NCBI RefSeq assembly: GCF_024753285.1
Contig: NZ_JANUGW010000004.1
Location: 337,733-401,732 of the forward strand
Source of the DNA: Massilia pinisoli
Lineage (GTDB): Bacteria > Pseudomonadota > Gammaproteobacteria > Burkholderiales > Burkholderiaceae_D
Length of the DNA: 64,000 bases
Reading direction: 5' to 3'
The notes beneath the pieces were generated by a model. It did not search any database. It saw only the letters and a list, made by a program, of their open reading frames with translations, and was not told the DNA's origin. Shown piece by piece: positions 30,174-40,812 of the stretch (positions are counted from its first letter, which is position 1; each line of letters begins with the position of its first letter). Both the position numbers and the translations under genes were made by a program.

Positions 30174-32480
30174 ATGACTTCAGAACCCTCCTTGCTGCGT
30201 CAGGCGGCACTTGATTATCACGAGTTTCCCAAGCCGGGCAAGCTCGCCACCGTCCCGACAAAACAGATGATCAACCAGCGCGACCTGGCACTTGCCTATT
30301 CGCCTGGTGTAGCGTTTCCCTGCGAGGAGATCGTGGCCAACCCGATCAATGCCGCACGCTACACGGCCCGCGGCAACCTGGTTGGCGTCATCAGCAACGG
30401 TACCGCAGTGCTTGGCCTTGGCGATATCGGGCCGCTGGCGTCCAAGCCGGTCATGGAAGGCAAGGCCGTCCTGTTCAAGAAGTTTGCTGGCATCGATGTG
30501 TTCGACATCGAAATCAACGAGAAGGATCCCCACAAACTGGTGGACATCATCGCCGCGCTCGAACCGACGTTCGGCGGTATCAACCTCGAGGATATCAAGG
30601 CACCGGACTGCTTCACGGTCGAAAGCGAATGCCGCGCGCGCATGAACATCCCGGTGTTTCATGACGACCAGCACGGTACGGCCATCGTGGTCGCCGCGGC
30701 GATCACGAACGGTCTGAAGGTCGTCGGCAAGCCGATTGGAGAGGTCAAGCTGGTGGCATCCGGCGCGGGTGCCGCGGCGCTGGCCTGTCTCGACCTGCTG
30801 GTCGACCTCGGCCTGAAACTCGAAAACATCCATGTGACCGACCTGGCCGGGGTCGTCTACGAAGGCCGTACGGAGCTGATGGACCCGAAGAAGGCCCGGT
30901 ATGCCCGCCCTACGAGCGCGCGCAGCCTCCGCGAGGTCATCGAAGGCGCCGACATTTTCCTTGGCCTGTCGGCAGGGAATGTGTTGAAGCCCGACATGGT
31001 AAAGAGCATGGGCACGCGGCCGCTGATCATGGCGCTCGCCAATCCGACTCCGGAGATTGCGCCGGCATTGGCCCTGGAAGTGCGTCCAGACGCCATCCTG
31101 GCGACCGGACGCGCGGATTATCCGAACCAGGTCAACAACGTGCTGTGCTTCCCCTACATTTTCCGCGGCGCGCTGGATGTGGGCGCGACGACGATCACGC
31201 GCGAGATGGAGATCGCGGCGGTGAATGCGATCGCCGATCTCGCCCGCCAGGAACAGAGCGACATCGTGGCCGCGGCCTACGGCACCGGCGACCTGTCGTT
31301 CGGACCGAACTATCTAATTCCGACGCCGTTCGATCCACGTCTGATCGTCAAGATCGCGCCAGCGGTTGCGAAAGCGGCGATGGAAAGCGGTGTCGCGACG
31401 CGGCCGATCGAGGATCTGGATGCCTACGTGCAGCACCTGCAGCAGTTCGTGTATCACAGCGGCAGCATGATGCGTCCTGTCTTCCAGGCAGCGCGGAACA
31501 CCAGTCCTGACAGGAAGCGCATCGTGTTCGCCGAAGGCGAGGAGGAGCGGGTACTGCGCGCCGTGCAGATCGTCGCCGACGAGCGCATCGCCCAGCCGAT
31601 CCTGATCGGCAGGCCCGCCGTCATCGAGCAGCGCATCGCCAAGCTCGGCCTGCGCCTCGTCAGGGACAAGGATTTCACAGTGGTCGACACCGATCACGAT
31701 CCGCGCTACCGGGAGTACTGGACGACGTACCTGGATCTCATGGCCCGGCGCGGCATCACCGAGCAGATGGCGAAGCTCGAAATGCGCCGGCGTACGACCT
31801 TGATCGGCGCGATGATGGTACGCAAGGGCGAAGCCGACGGGCTGATGTGCGGCATGATCAGCACGACCCATCGCCATCTGCATTTCATCGACCAGGTGAT
31901 CGGGAAGAAGGATGGCTCGAGCGTCTACGCGGCGATGAACGCGCTGATCCTGCCGGGTCGCCAGCTCTTCATTGTGGACACGCACGTCAACGTCAATCCG
32001 AGCGCCGCGGAACTCGCGGAGATTACCCTGCTGGCAGCCGAGGAAGTCCGACGTTTCGGTATCGTGCCGAAGGTCGCCTTGCTGTCGCACTCCAATTTCG
32101 GGACGAGTGATGCCCCTTCCGCCAGGAAGATGCGTGAGGTTCTCGCCATCCTGCGCGAGCGCGCGCCCGATCTCGAGCTCGATGGCGAAATGCACGGCGA
32201 CGTCGCGCTCGACGCGACGCTGCGACGTAAATTCCTCCCCACGTCGACGCTCGAAGGTGACGCGAACCTGTTGGTGCTGCCCGATATCGACTCGGCGAAC
32301 ATCTCTTACAACCTGCTGAAAGTCGCAGCCGGCAATAACGTCGCCATCGGCCCCATGCTGCTCGGCGCAGCCAAGCCTGTACAAGTGTTGACGCCGTCGG
32401 CCACGGTCCGTCGTATCGTCAACATGACGGCCGTGCTCGTTGGCGACATCGCGAGCGGCCAGCCCCGCACGGCGGCATAA
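30174..32480 (+). CDS. maeB: NADP-dependent malic enzyme with C-terminal phosphotransacetylase-like domain
   Basis: A 768-residue fusion typical of MaeB. The N-terminal malic domain (about 1-160, with [11 protein letters not shown] and the [15 protein letters not shown] segment) is followed by an NAD(P)-binding domain ([13 protein letters not shown]) to about 425. The phosphotransacetylase-like regulatory region ([16 protein letters not shown] to NMTAVLVG) ends the protein. It decarboxylates malate to pyruvate with NADPH, letting the cell make pyruvate from dicarboxylates. Its place after tarD and dctA suggests it supports growth on tartrate or malate. A second housekeeping copy may exist elsewhere. 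Confidence 0.95.
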   Translation: MTSEPSLLRQAALDYHEFPKPGKLATVPTKQMINQRDLALAYSPGVAFPCEEIVANPINAARYTARGNLVGVISNGTAVLGLGDIGPLASKPVMEGKAVLFKKFAGIDVFDIEINEKDPHKLVDIIAALEPTFGGINLEDIKAPDCFTVESECRARMNIPVFHDDQHGTAIVVAAAITNGLKVVGKPIGEVKLVASGAGAAALACLDLLVDLGLKLENIHVTDLAGVVYEGRTELMDPKKARYARPTSARSLREVIEGADIFLGLSAGNVLKPDMVKSMGTRPLIMALANPTPEIAPALALEVRPDAILATGRADYPNQVNNVLCFPYIFRGALDVGATTITREMEIAAVNAIADLARQEQSDIVAAAYGTGDLSFGPNYLIPTPFDPRLIVKIAPAVAKAAMESGVATRPIEDLDAYVQHLQQFVYHSGSMMRPVFQAARNTSPDRKRIVFAEGEEERVLRAVQIVADERIAQPILIGRPAVIEQRIAKLGLRLVRDKDFTVVDTDHDPRYREYWTTYLDLMARRGITEQMAKLEMRRRTTLIGAMMVRKGEADGLMCGMISTTHRHLHFIDQVIGKKDGSSVYAAMNALILPGRQLFIVDTHVNVNPSAAELAEITLLAAEEVRRFGIVPKVALLSHSNFGTSDAPSARKMREVLAILRERAPDLELDGEMHGDVALDATLRRKFLPTSTLEGDANLLVLPDIDSANISYNLLKVAAGNNVAIGPMLLGAAKPVQVLTPSATVRRIVNMTAVLVGDIASGQPRTAA

Positions 32481-32520
32481 CGATCGCGTCCGCAAACAAG
32501 CGGATTCAAGACGACAAAGG

Positions 32521-32540
32521 CGAGTGCAGCAATGCACTCG
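32521..32540 (+). terminator. Hairpin terminator after maeB
   Basis: A perfect 8-base stem (CGAGTGCA, GCAA loop, TGCACTCG) is followed by a short T-rich stretch. Confidence 0.6.
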
Positions 32541-32605
32541 TTCTGTGTCAACACAGCCGTACCTACCAATAACGAACGGGCTCAGACCCGATAATAAGGA
32601 GATGT

Positions 32606-33688
32606 ATGAATAAATGGTTAGCCAGTCCAGTCCTTTTGATGATCGGCGCGCACGCCGCGCTGGCGCAGACATCGGTGAACATCTATGGCATCGCGGATGC
32701 CGGCTTCGTCCATGAGAGTGGTGGCGTCGCGGGAAGCGTGACCAAGCTCACCAGCGGCGTCGGGTCGGCGTCGCGTCTCGGCTTCCGTGGCACGGAAGAT
32801 CTGGGCGGTGGCATGTCCGCCATCTTCACGCTCGAGACGGGATATCGTATCGACACGGGCGAGGTGGATACCGCAGGCACGATCTTTAACCGCCAGGCCT
32901 TTGTCGGATTGAAGACCAACGCCGGCACGCTGACCTTGGGGCGACAGTACACCCCCTGGCATCAGGCGCTGGTCCAGGTCGCCGATCCGTTCGGCACGGG
33001 CTTCGCGGGCGGCGCCAAGAACCTGTTCCCGGATTGGAGCACCAACGTCCGCACCAGCAATACCATCGTGTACGCGGCACCGTCCGTTGCCGGCGTGAGC
33101 GCAGACATTGCCTACGCTGCGGGAGAGCAGGCCGGCAGCAACGCAGCAGGACGCCAGTTTGGCGCAGCGCTCGGCTATTCGCGTGGCCCGCTCAACGTGC
33201 GCCTCGCCTACAACAACAAGAATTCCGATGTGGCGCCAGCGCCCGGTGTCGCAGCCGTGAGCCGGTCGATCGGCACCAACTCGCTGCTGGCCGCAAACTA
33301 TGACTTTGGCGTGGCAAAGGCATATTTCGCGTATGGCATGGACAAGGGATTCAACAGTGCCCCGATGGGCAACAACAATAATCCTTATGGCGGCGTGAAG
33401 CCGACGCCTTCCACGGATAGCAACGAGGCCATGGTCGGTGTCGCGGCACCGCTCGGTCACGGCAGGCTGCTCGCTTCTTATACGCGCAAGAACGACAAGA
33501 CTAGCCTGAACCAGGACGCGCACGCCTGGGGCATTGGCTACCTATACGCGCTGTCGAAACGCACCGACCTGTATGCGGTCTATGGTGCCATCGTGAACAG
33601 CAACGGGGCCGGATATACCGTGGCCAACAATTCCGAAGCCGGGACCGGCAACCGCGCATCGAACCTCGGTATCCGTCATACCTTCTGA
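32606..33688 (+). CDS. Gram-negative porin (betaproteobacterial type)
   Basis: A 360-residue outer-membrane porin, predicted 16-strand trimeric barrel. A signal peptide of about 20 residues ends at AHAALAQ. The first strand [13 protein letters not shown] and the [19 protein letters not shown] segment are family hallmarks, as is the C-terminal Phe (RHTF). An AAGGAGA site precedes the ATG. In the island it probably lets the dicarboxylates through the outer membrane. It is followed in 109 bases by a chemoreceptor gene. Confidence 0.92.
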   Translation: MNKWLASPVLLMIGAHAALAQTSVNIYGIADAGFVHESGGVAGSVTKLTSGVGSASRLGFRGTEDLGGGMSAIFTLETGYRIDTGEVDTAGTIFNRQAFVGLKTNAGTLTLGRQYTPWHQALVQVADPFGTGFAGGAKNLFPDWSTNVRTSNTIVYAAPSVAGVSADIAYAAGEQAGSNAAGRQFGAALGYSRGPLNVRLAYNNKNSDVAPAPGVAAVSRSIGTNSLLAANYDFGVAKAYFAYGMDKGFNSAPMGNNNNPYGGVKPTPSTDSNEAMVGVAAPLGHGRLLASYTRKNDKTSLNQDAHAWGIGYLYALSKRTDLYAVYGAIVNSNGAGYTVANNSEAGTGNRASNLGIRHTF

Positions 33689-33797
33689 CGCTCTGATAGA
33701 CCAAGACGACACGCATCTCATGGACAGCGTGTCGTTTTCACGCCCAACACGAGCGCGTCGCATCCGTATCACTTTCTGCATCACTCCGATTCAAATC

Positions 33798-35450
33798 ATG
33801 AAAACGCTTACCATCCGGTTCAGCCTCATGGCGACCCTAGGCTTGTTCACGTTGATGCTGATCGTCGGTGCCGGCATCGGCATCGCGATGCTGTCGCGCG
33901 CGAACCATAGCAGCATCGTGGCGCAACAGGTTGCCGACGAAACGCGCAATATCAACGACATCTACGCCGATACGGCGCGCACCCGTATCGCTCTGATGCG
34001 CGTGTACACCGACTTGAAGGAGGCGGGCAAGCAACCATCGGCCAGCGCCAACCTCGTCACCGCACAGAAATACGAACAGCGTGGGCAAAACGCGTTGCGG
34101 AGCTTCGTTGCGATGCCCGCGTCCGACGACACCGATGCCCAATTGCGCGGCGACCTCCTGTCGGCACTTCGCAAGCTGTACGGCTCACTGGATCAGGCAA
34201 TCGGCGCCCTGCGTGCCGACGATCTCGCCACGTTTAATAACATCAATCTGAAAAGCCTGACCGTGGAAGGGGCAGCGGTGTCCAGTCTTCTCGATCGTCT
34301 GCAGAAGCAGAATACCGAGCTCAGCAAACAATTGATGGCACGGCGCGACGCCGAATACCGCACGGTCATGGCCCTGGTCGCGGCCGGTATTCTGCTCGCA
34401 CTTGCGTTGGTGATCGGAGTGCATCGCTTCCTGAAGCGGGCCGTGTTGACGCCTCTGGACAATGCCATCGACATCCTCGAACAGGTCGCACGAGGCGACC
34501 TGACGCACAGCGTGCCGGCGGGCAGCCAGACCGAGATCGATCGCCTGATGGGAGGAATCGCACACATGCAGAGTAGCCTCATCAAGACGGTGACGGAAGT
34601 TCGCCACGGCGCGCAGTCGATCGATCATGTGGCGCACGAGGTGGCGAGCGGGAACGCCGACCTGTCCGCGCGTACCGAAACCCTGGCCAGTTCGCTGGAA
34701 GAGACGGCCGCCTCGATGGAGGAGTTGACGAGCACTGTCCAGCAGACCACCGAGAATACGCACCTGGCGCGCGAGCTCGCTCGTACGGCGTCACTCACCG
34801 CATCGACCAGCAGCCGCGTAATGGGAGACATGGTGGAGACGATGGTCCAGATCGATGCTTCGTCGCGCAAGGTTGCCGATATTATTGCCGTCATCGACAG
34901 CATATCGTTCCAGACGAACATGCTGGCATTGAACGCGGCAGTGGAGGCTGCGCGGGCAAGAGAGCATGGCAAAGGGTTTGCCGTCGTGGCAGATGAGGTT
35001 CGTACCCTCGCGCATCGGAGCGCTGTCGCAGCCAAGGAAATCAAGAGTTTGATCGAAGATTCGGTCGGCAAGGTGCAAGGCGGCAGCGCACTCGCAACCC
35101 GGGCGCGTCAGACTATGGATGAGACGGCCGCAAGCGTACGCAAGGTAGCCGACATCGTGATCGACATCGCCGAAGCCAGCAAGGAACAGAGCCTCGGAAT
35201 CGCCCAGGTCAACCAGGCGATTGCTCAGATGGACGATGTCACGCAGCGCAACGCGGCACTCGTCGAAGAGGCCGCCGCCGCAACACAAATGATGAGTCAG
35301 GAAACCAGCCGCCTGATCGAAGCGGTCAGCGTATTCAAGATGCGGGACGATGGGAACCGCGTGAGCGATGTCGTGTCGCCCCGGCTATCCGTTCTACCTT
35401 CATCGAAGCAGGCTAACTCTGGGGATGCGTCCACGCGGCGTCGCGCTTGA
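33798..35450 (+). CDS. Methyl-accepting chemotaxis protein of the dicarboxylate island
   Basis: A 550-residue chemoreceptor. A membrane helix at about residues 10-32 leads into a 4HB-type periplasmic sensor domain ([21 protein letters not shown]) to about 190. A second helix ([20 protein letters not shown]), a HAMP domain and the long cytoplasmic coiled coil follow. The signalling tip is [42 protein letters not shown]. The start MKTLTIRF was chosen because upstream in-frame codons lack a ribosome site. Its 3' end overlaps the convergent LysR gene by 38 bases. Location suggests it senses the island's substrates. Confidence 0.93.
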   Translation: MKTLTIRFSLMATLGLFTLMLIVGAGIGIAMLSRANHSSIVAQQVADETRNINDIYADTARTRIALMRVYTDLKEAGKQPSASANLVTAQKYEQRGQNALRSFVAMPASDDTDAQLRGDLLSALRKLYGSLDQAIGALRADDLATFNNINLKSLTVEGAAVSSLLDRLQKQNTELSKQLMARRDAEYRTVMALVAAGILLALALVIGVHRFLKRAVLTPLDNAIDILEQVARGDLTHSVPAGSQTEIDRLMGGIAHMQSSLIKTVTEVRHGAQSIDHVAHEVASGNADLSARTETLASSLEETAASMEELTSTVQQTTENTHLARELARTASLTASTSSRVMGDMVETMVQIDASSRKVADIIAVIDSISFQTNMLALNAAVEAARAREHGKGFAVVADEVRTLAHRSAVAAKEIKSLIEDSVGKVQGGSALATRARQTMDETAASVRKVADIVIDIAEASKEQSLGIAQVNQAIAQMDDVTQRNAALVEEAAAATQMMSQETSRLIEAVSVFKMRDDGNRVSDVVSPRLSVLPSSKQANSGDASTRRRA

Positions 35451-36327
35451 ACCATTCGACCAGGAAGTCGATGAAGGCGCTGACCTTGGCCGAGAGGTTG
35501 GCGCGTTCAGGATAGACCGCAAAGATATCCCCGCTCGGCAACGCCCACTCCTTCAATATGGGCACAAGCCGGCCTGCAGCGATATCCGCATGGATATCCC
35601 ATTCCGAACGCATCAGGATGCCGAAGCCGGCCAATGCCCAGACCACGCCGGTCTCGCCGTCGTTCGTGCTCATGGTACCGCGCACTTTCACAGTTTCCTG
35701 TTTGCTGCCCCGGGTGAGATGCCAGGTGCCGAACGCGGCATCATTCTCGCGCAGGACGATACAGCGGTGCGTCTGCAGGTCGCGCGGCGTTGCCGGTACA
35801 CCGTGCCTTGCCAGGTAATCGGGCGAGGCGCACAGCAGCCGGCGGTTGCGGACGATGCGCCGCGCAACCATGCGTGAATCCGGGATCGTCCCAAACCAGA
35901 TCCCGATGTCGTAGGCCTGGTCGGCCAGGTTGACCGAGCGGTCGGTCAGTTCGAGTTGCACTTCGACTTCGGGGTAGCGGCGCGCGAATTCGACGACCGC
36001 CGGGGCGATGTGGCGTCGGCCAAATCCGAATGTCGCATTCACGCGCAGCAGACCTTTCGGAACCGCCTTGCTGCTCGAAATTGCCTGCTCCAGTTCCTGC
36101 AGTTCGGCCAAAAGTCGACCGCCCGTCGCCAGATACATTTCCCCTTCGTGCGTAACGCTGATCCGGCGCGTTGTGCGGTTCAGCAGCCGTACCCCGAGCC
36201 GCTTCTCCAGTTGCGCCAGGCGCGCCGTGATCGCCGGCGGCGTCACGCCCAACTCGCGAGCCAGTGAGGCAAGGGAGCCCTGATGCACCAACTGGACAAA
36301 AAATTCAAGGTCGGACAGGCGATCCAT
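35413..36327 (-). CDS. LysR family transcriptional regulator (module B)
   Basis: A 304-residue LysR regulator. Winged HTH at residues 6-50 ([37 protein letters not shown]), then the effector domain. It is divergent from the leuCD-citS genes with a 113-base gap, so it likely controls them. It is a close relative of the other island regulator, sharing the same order of motifs along the whole length. The inducer is unknown, presumably a 2-hydroxy-dicarboxylate. Confidence 0.92.
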   Translation of the reverse strand: MDRLSDLEFFVQLVHQGSLASLARELGVTPPAITARLAQLEKRLGVRLLNRTTRRISVTHEGEMYLATGGRLLAELQELEQAISSSKAVPKGLLRVNATFGFGRRHIAPAVVEFARRYPEVEVQLELTDRSVNLADQAYDIGIWFGTIPDSRMVARRIVRNRRLLCASPDYLARHGVPATPRDLQTHRCIVLRENDAAFGTWHLTRGSKQETVKVRGTMSTNDGETGVVWALAGFGILMRSEWDIHADIAAGRLVPILKEWALPSGDIFAVYPERANLSAKVSAFIDFLVEWFKRDAAWTHPQS

Positions 36328-36357
36328 TGTTAATCCGGAGCTTAAGAATAGATGAAG

Positions 36358-36370
36358 TAATTATGCATTA
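36358..36370. promoter_or_regulatory. Candidate LysR box upstream of leuC-like gene
   Basis: TAATTATGCATTA fits T-N11-A with TAAT/ATTA half-sites, in the AT-rich gap between the divergent LysR and leuC-like genes. Confidence 0.4.
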
Positions 36371-36440
36371 TATAGGAATCTGGAATGACTAAACTTCTCT
36401 CATCGGCGGCTCATCACGTGCCGCTCACCTTGGAGGAACA

Positions 36441-37856
36441 ATGGCCACAACGCTGTACCAGAAACTGGTCGAGACGCATACCGTTGCACGGCTCGACGCG
36501 CAGAACGTGCTCCTGTACGCCGACCTGCACATCATGAACGAATACACCAGTCCCCAGGCATTCGCGGGACTGCACGAAGCCGGGCGCGGTGTCGCCGTCT
36601 CCGGCCAGCAGATGGCGGTCGTCGACCACATTATTCCGACCCACCCCGTGACGTTCCGGATCATCCAGGATCCGCCATCCGCGCTGCAGGCCACGAACTT
36701 GGCCAAGAACTGCGGCACGCACGACATCGTGCTGTTCGACACCAACGATGCCCTGCAAGGCATCGAGCACGTAATCGCGCCCGAACTCGGCATGATCCGT
36801 CCCGGCATGGTGGTCCTGTGCGGCGATAGCCACACAACGACGTACGGTGCGCTCGGCGCGCTGGGTTTCGGCATCGGCACGTCGGAGGTCGAACACGTGC
36901 TCGCCACCCAGACGCTCGTCTACCGCCTGGCCAAGGATATGCGCATCCGCGTCGATGGCGAGCTGGGACAGGGCGCGACCGCCAAGGACCTCATCATGCA
37001 CATCATCGCCCGTATCGGCGCCCAGGGCGCGCGTGGCTACGCGGTCGAGTTCAGCGGCAGTGCGATCGAAGCCCTGTCGGTCGAGGCGCGCATGACGCTG
37101 TGTAACATGGCCGTGGAAGCCGGCGCGCGCGGTGCGCTGATCGCGCCCGACGCCAAGGCGATCGAGTATGTGCTGGAGCACGCGCTGGATATCGTCGGCC
37201 TGGTCCGCGATGCCGCGCTCGCCGAGTGGGCCACGCTGCGCAGCGATGCCGACGCGAAGTTCGACGTCGAGCATGTGTTCGATCCACGTGACGTTGCACC
37301 GTATGTCACCTGGGGCACGAGCCCCGATCAGGCAGCGCCGGTGACCGCCACGATTCCGCTCCCCGCCGATGCAGACGATGCGACTGTCCGTGCGGCGGCC
37401 GAACAGGCCCTGCGCTACACCGGACTGGAAGGCGGCACGCCGATCGAAGGCATTCCCGTGCAGCGCGTCTTCATCGGCTCGTGCACCAATGCCCGCATCG
37501 AAGACCTGCGCGCCGTCGCGGGCATCGTCCGCGGCCGCAAGGTTGCGCCGGGGGTGCGGGCGATGGTCGTGCCGGGTTCCGGTGCGGTGCGGCGCCAGGC
37601 CGAAGAGGAGGGTATTGCCCAGGTATTGCTGGAAAGCGGCTTCGAATGGCGCCAGCCGGGCTGCTCGATGTGCCTTGCGATGAACGACGACTTCCTGCAG
37701 CCGGGCGAACGCTGCGCCTCGACGACCAACCGCAACTTCGAAGGCCGCCAGGGGCGGGGCGGCATCACCCACCTGATGAGCCCAGCGATGGCCGCCGCCG
37801 CCGCGGTCACCGGCCGCATCACTGATGTACGACAATTTGGAGCATCCCATGCGTGA
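36441..37856 (+). CDS. leuC: Aconitase-family dehydratase large subunit (LeuC type)
   Basis: A 471-residue [4Fe-4S] hydro-lyase subunit of the 3-isopropylmalate dehydratase class. The cluster cysteines are Cys348 (GSCTNAR), Cys408 and Cys411 (GCSMCLAMN). The DSHTTTYGALGALGFGIGTSEVEHVLATQ and TTNRNFEGRQGRGG segments match LeuC. The N-terminal region (YADLHIMNEYTSPQAF, VVDHIIPTHP) departs from housekeeping LeuC forms. With its neighbours (CitS-type carrier, own LysR) this points to a catabolic paralogue acting on a hydroxy-dicarboxylate such as citramalate, rather than leucine synthesis. The family is sure, the substrate is inferred. Confidence 0.85.
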   Translation: MATTLYQKLVETHTVARLDAQNVLLYADLHIMNEYTSPQAFAGLHEAGRGVAVSGQQMAVVDHIIPTHPVTFRIIQDPPSALQATNLAKNCGTHDIVLFDTNDALQGIEHVIAPELGMIRPGMVVLCGDSHTTTYGALGALGFGIGTSEVEHVLATQTLVYRLAKDMRIRVDGELGQGATAKDLIMHIIARIGAQGARGYAVEFSGSAIEALSVEARMTLCNMAVEAGARGALIAPDAKAIEYVLEHALDIVGLVRDAALAEWATLRSDADAKFDVEHVFDPRDVAPYVTWGTSPDQAAPVTATIPLPADADDATVRAAAEQALRYTGLEGGTPIEGIPVQRVFIGSCTNARIEDLRAVAGIVRGRKVAPGVRAMVVPGSGAVRRQAEEEGIAQVLLESGFEWRQPGCSMCLAMNDDFLQPGERCASTTNRNFEGRQGRGGITHLMSPAMAAAAAVTGRITDVRQFGASHA

Positions 37857-38517
37857 CATGAACCCTGACGTGACTCGTTTCGAAGGTATTGCGGCGCCGC
37901 TGCCGACGCCGAACCTGGACACCGACCAGATCATGCCCAAGCAGTTCCTGCGCGGGATCGATAAATCGGGCCTCGACCGGGGCCTGCTGTACGACATGCG
38001 CTTCGACGGCGAGCATCGCCCGCGCCCGGACTTCGTCCTGAACCGTGCGGAATACCGCGATACCGCCATCCTGGTCGGCGGCAGCAACTTTGGATGCGGA
38101 TCGAGCCGCGAACATGCCGTCTGGGGACTGCAGCAGTACGGCATCCGTGCCGTGATCGCGTCCAGCTATGGCGAAATCTTCTACAGCAATGCGATGAACA
38201 ACCGCCTCCTGCTGGTGATGCTGCCCGAGGACGTGGTCCAGAGAATTATGGCCGACGTGTCCGATCCGGCGACCAGCCAGGTCACGATCGACGTCGAACG
38301 CATGACCGTAAAGAGCCACAGCGTTGAGGCGACATTCAGCCTGTCTGAACGCCATCGTCACATGTTCCTCGAAGGGCTGGACATGATCGGCGCAACCCTG
38401 GCGTTGCAGGAACGGATTCACGCTTTCCAGCAAGGGCACTGGGCCGCCCGGCCCTGGTTGAAGGATGTTGCTCACACGACGAAGGCACGCCTTGCGTCGT
38501 CGACGAAGCAACAGTAA
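37849..38517 (+). CDS. leuD: Aconitase-family dehydratase small subunit (LeuD type)
   Basis: A 222-residue swivelling-domain subunit partner of the LeuC-type protein. LPTPNLDTDQIMPKQFLRGI, then GGSNFGCGSSREHAVW and IIASSYGEIFYSNAMNN-like motifs (here VIASSYGEIFYSNAMNN) are the LeuD hallmarks. The start was placed at MRDMNPDV: GGAG lies seven bases before it and it overlaps the large-subunit stop. The C-terminal tail (AHTTKARLASSTKQQ) is unlike housekeeping LeuD. Its function goes with the large subunit. Confidence 0.87.
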   Translation: MRDMNPDVTRFEGIAAPLPTPNLDTDQIMPKQFLRGIDKSGLDRGLLYDMRFDGEHRPRPDFVLNRAEYRDTAILVGGSNFGCGSSREHAVWGLQQYGIRAVIASSYGEIFYSNAMNNRLLLVMLPEDVVQRIMADVSDPATSQVTIDVERMTVKSHSVEATFSLSERHRHMFLEGLDMIGATLALQERIHAFQQGHWAARPWLKDVAHTTKARLASSTKQQ

Positions 38518-38598
38518 CACGGTGGCATCGCCCGGGCGCATCGCTTGCCCGGGTGGACACCCATTCATAAGGGACCATGTGTCCCACAAGGAGACAAT

Positions 38599-39933
38599 AT
38601 GGAAGCAGCAACCAAAGCAGCAGGCTCGCACGCGCCCGTTGTACGTCCGAATATGTGGCAGGCCCTCATGCGGCGCCAGATCGGCCCTCTACCGTTGCCA
38701 GTCTACGTTACCATCGCAGGCATCACGATTGCCGCGGCGCTGAACGGCAAACTCCCCAACGACATGATCGGCGGCCTGTCCGTCCTCATGTTGATGGGCT
38801 TTTTGCTCGGCGATATCGGTAACCGCATTCCTGTGCTGAAGCAGATCGGCGGCGCCGCGATCCTGTGCCTGTTCGTGCCTTCGGCCCTGATCGGTTACGG
38901 GTTGCTTGACCCGGGTATGCAGAAGGCGCTCACGACCACGATGAAGACGGCCAACGTACAATACCTGTACATTGCGGGCCTGGTCGCCGGCAGCATCCTG
39001 GGGATGCGCCATCGGGTGCTGGTGCAAGGCTTTATGCGCATGTTCGTACCGCTGCTGGCCGGCACCGCGGCGGCGGTCACAGCCGGCGTGCTGGTCGGCC
39101 TGATGTTCGGCTACGATCCGATGCACACGTTCTTCTTCATCGTCATCCCGATCCTCGGCGGGGGCATCGGCGAAGGCATCCTGCCGCTGTCGATCGGGTA
39201 TGCGGAAATCCTCGGCAAGTCGCAGGCGGAACTGGTCGCGATGATGGTACCCGCCGCCCTGGTCGGTAACGTGGTTGCGATCGTGGCCAGCGGCATCCTG
39301 CGCTGGCTCGGCGACCGCAAACCGGAGCTGAACGGTCATGGCATGCTGGTCAAATCGGGCGACGACGCCGAACTGCTGAACGATACCCAGGAGAGCCAGC
39401 CGCTGGACCTGAGTTTGATGGGGGCGGGCCTGCTTATCGCTTGCGCCTTCTTCATTCTGGGCGCATTGCTCGCCAAGGTAACGGGTATCCCCGGTCCGAT
39501 CCTGATGATTGTCAGTGCCGCACTGGTCAAGGTCTTCAAGGTCCTGCCCGCCAGGATGGAGCTCGGCGCCTACCAGATGTACCAGTTCTTCTCGAAGAAC
39601 CTGACGTTCGCGATCCTCGTCGGACTCGGTGCCCTGTTCGTGTCGTGGAAGGACTTGGTCCATGCATTTACGCCGGGCTACATCGCGATCTGCGCAGCAA
39701 GCGTGGGTGCCATGGTCACCTGCGGCTTCTTTGTCGGCAAATGGCTGAACATGTATCCGGTCGAGTCGGGTATCGTGACGGCCTGCCACAGCGGCCTGGG
39801 CGGTACCGGCGACGTGGCGATCCTGACGGCGTCGAACCGCATGGGCCTGATGCCCTTCGCGCAGATTTCAACACGCATCGGTGGGGCGGCGATGATCGTG
39901 GCAGCCACCTTGCTCCTGAAGTTGTTCCATTGA
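38599..39933 (+). CDS. 2-hydroxycarboxylate transporter (CitS/MaeN family)
   Basis: A 444-residue sodium- or proton-coupled symporter of the 2-HCT family, whose members carry citrate, malate or related 2-hydroxy acids. About 11 hydrophobic spans are seen, with the two re-entrant GGxG loops: GGGIGEGILPLS and HSGLGGTGDVAILTAS. A strong AAGGAGA site was used to choose MEAATKAA. It follows the dehydratase genes in 81 bases, so it probably supplies their substrate. Confidence 0.92.
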   Translation: MEAATKAAGSHAPVVRPNMWQALMRRQIGPLPLPVYVTIAGITIAAALNGKLPNDMIGGLSVLMLMGFLLGDIGNRIPVLKQIGGAAILCLFVPSALIGYGLLDPGMQKALTTTMKTANVQYLYIAGLVAGSILGMRHRVLVQGFMRMFVPLLAGTAAAVTAGVLVGLMFGYDPMHTFFFIVIPILGGGIGEGILPLSIGYAEILGKSQAELVAMMVPAALVGNVVAIVASGILRWLGDRKPELNGHGMLVKSGDDAELLNDTQESQPLDLSLMGAGLLIACAFFILGALLAKVTGIPGPILMIVSAALVKVFKVLPARMELGAYQMYQFFSKNLTFAILVGLGALFVSWKDLVHAFTPGYIAICAASVGAMVTCGFFVGKWLNMYPVESGIVTACHSGLGGTGDVAILTASNRMGLMPFAQISTRIGGAAMIVAATLLLKLFH

Positions 39934-40017
39934 AGCGAATGCGGGCGCCCTTGCGGCGCCTGCGTTCACCTGCCTGCAGCAAACGCCTTATACTGCCGGG
40001 TTTCACCAAGGTCTACC

Positions 40018-40791
40018 GTGCACAATCTACTTCTTGCCGCATTCAACTTCGGATTGGGTGCACTCCTCGGCGCAGCCGGTGGACTTCTGGGTATTGGCGG
40101 TGGCCTGATTGCGATCCCCGTACTTGGCTATCTGTACGGTATGGACCAGCACCTGGCACAGGGCACTGCGCTGGTGATGATCGTGCCGAACGTCCTGATC
40201 GGCTTCTTGCGCTACCACCAGAAGCATCGTATCGACTTGCGCTCGGCGGCAGCCATGGTCGTGTTCGCGACCGCCAGCAGCTATGTTGCGGCACGCCTGG
40301 CCGCAGGTATCAGCTCTGGAGGATTGCACACTGCGTTCGCAGTCTTCCTGGTCGTGCTCGCACTGTATTTCGGATGGCCAAAGCGTTCGTCGGTTGCGCA
40401 TGACGACGTGCACGCATCGCCGCCGCAACGCATACCGCGCGCAGCCTTTCCATTGCTCGGCATTGCGAGCGGCGGCATGTCCGGCATCTTCACCGTCGGC
40501 GGTGGGCTGGTGGTCGTGCCGGCGCTCGTGAGTCTGTTCGGCATGCAGCAGACATGTGCCCAAGGCATGGCGCTTGCGCTCGTCGTACCGAGCGCACTGG
40601 TTGCGCTGTTCGCTTACTCCCAGGGAGGTCACGTCAGCTGGGCCATTGGCTTGCCGATGGCGCTCGGTGGCGTCCTGAGCGTGTCGTGGGGTGTGGCGCT
40701 GGCCCATACGCTGCCGGCGGCACGCTTGCGAGTATTGTTCTGTTTAGTACTGCTCGGGACAGCTGGAGGCATGCTGCTCGCACCACATTGA
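40018..40791 (+). CDS. TauE/SafE family membrane transporter
   Basis: A 257-residue membrane protein with two related halves (GAAGGLLGIGGGLIAIPVL and GMSGIFTVGGGLVVVPALV), the family signature. Members are proposed to export sulfite, sulfoacetate or organic anions. It starts with GTG, 84 bases after the 2-HCT transporter gene on the same strand. In this setting it may export an organic acid product, but no substrate can be read from the sequence. Confidence 0.87.
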   Translation: MHNLLLAAFNFGLGALLGAAGGLLGIGGGLIAIPVLGYLYGMDQHLAQGTALVMIVPNVLIGFLRYHQKHRIDLRSAAAMVVFATASSYVAARLAAGISSGGLHTAFAVFLVVLALYFGWPKRSSVAHDDVHASPPQRIPRAAFPLLGIASGGMSGIFTVGGGLVVVPALVSLFGMQQTCAQGMALALVVPSALVALFAYSQGGHVSWAIGLPMALGGVLSVSWGVALAHTLPAARLRVLFCLVLLGTAGGMLLAPH

Positions 40792-40812
40792 AGTATCCAA
40801 AAGAAAGGCCTT

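Noticed and set aside
36414..38144. 576-residue minus-strand open frame across the leuCD-like genes
   Set aside because: Antisense shadow; the plus-strand genes carry the catalytic cysteines and family motifs.
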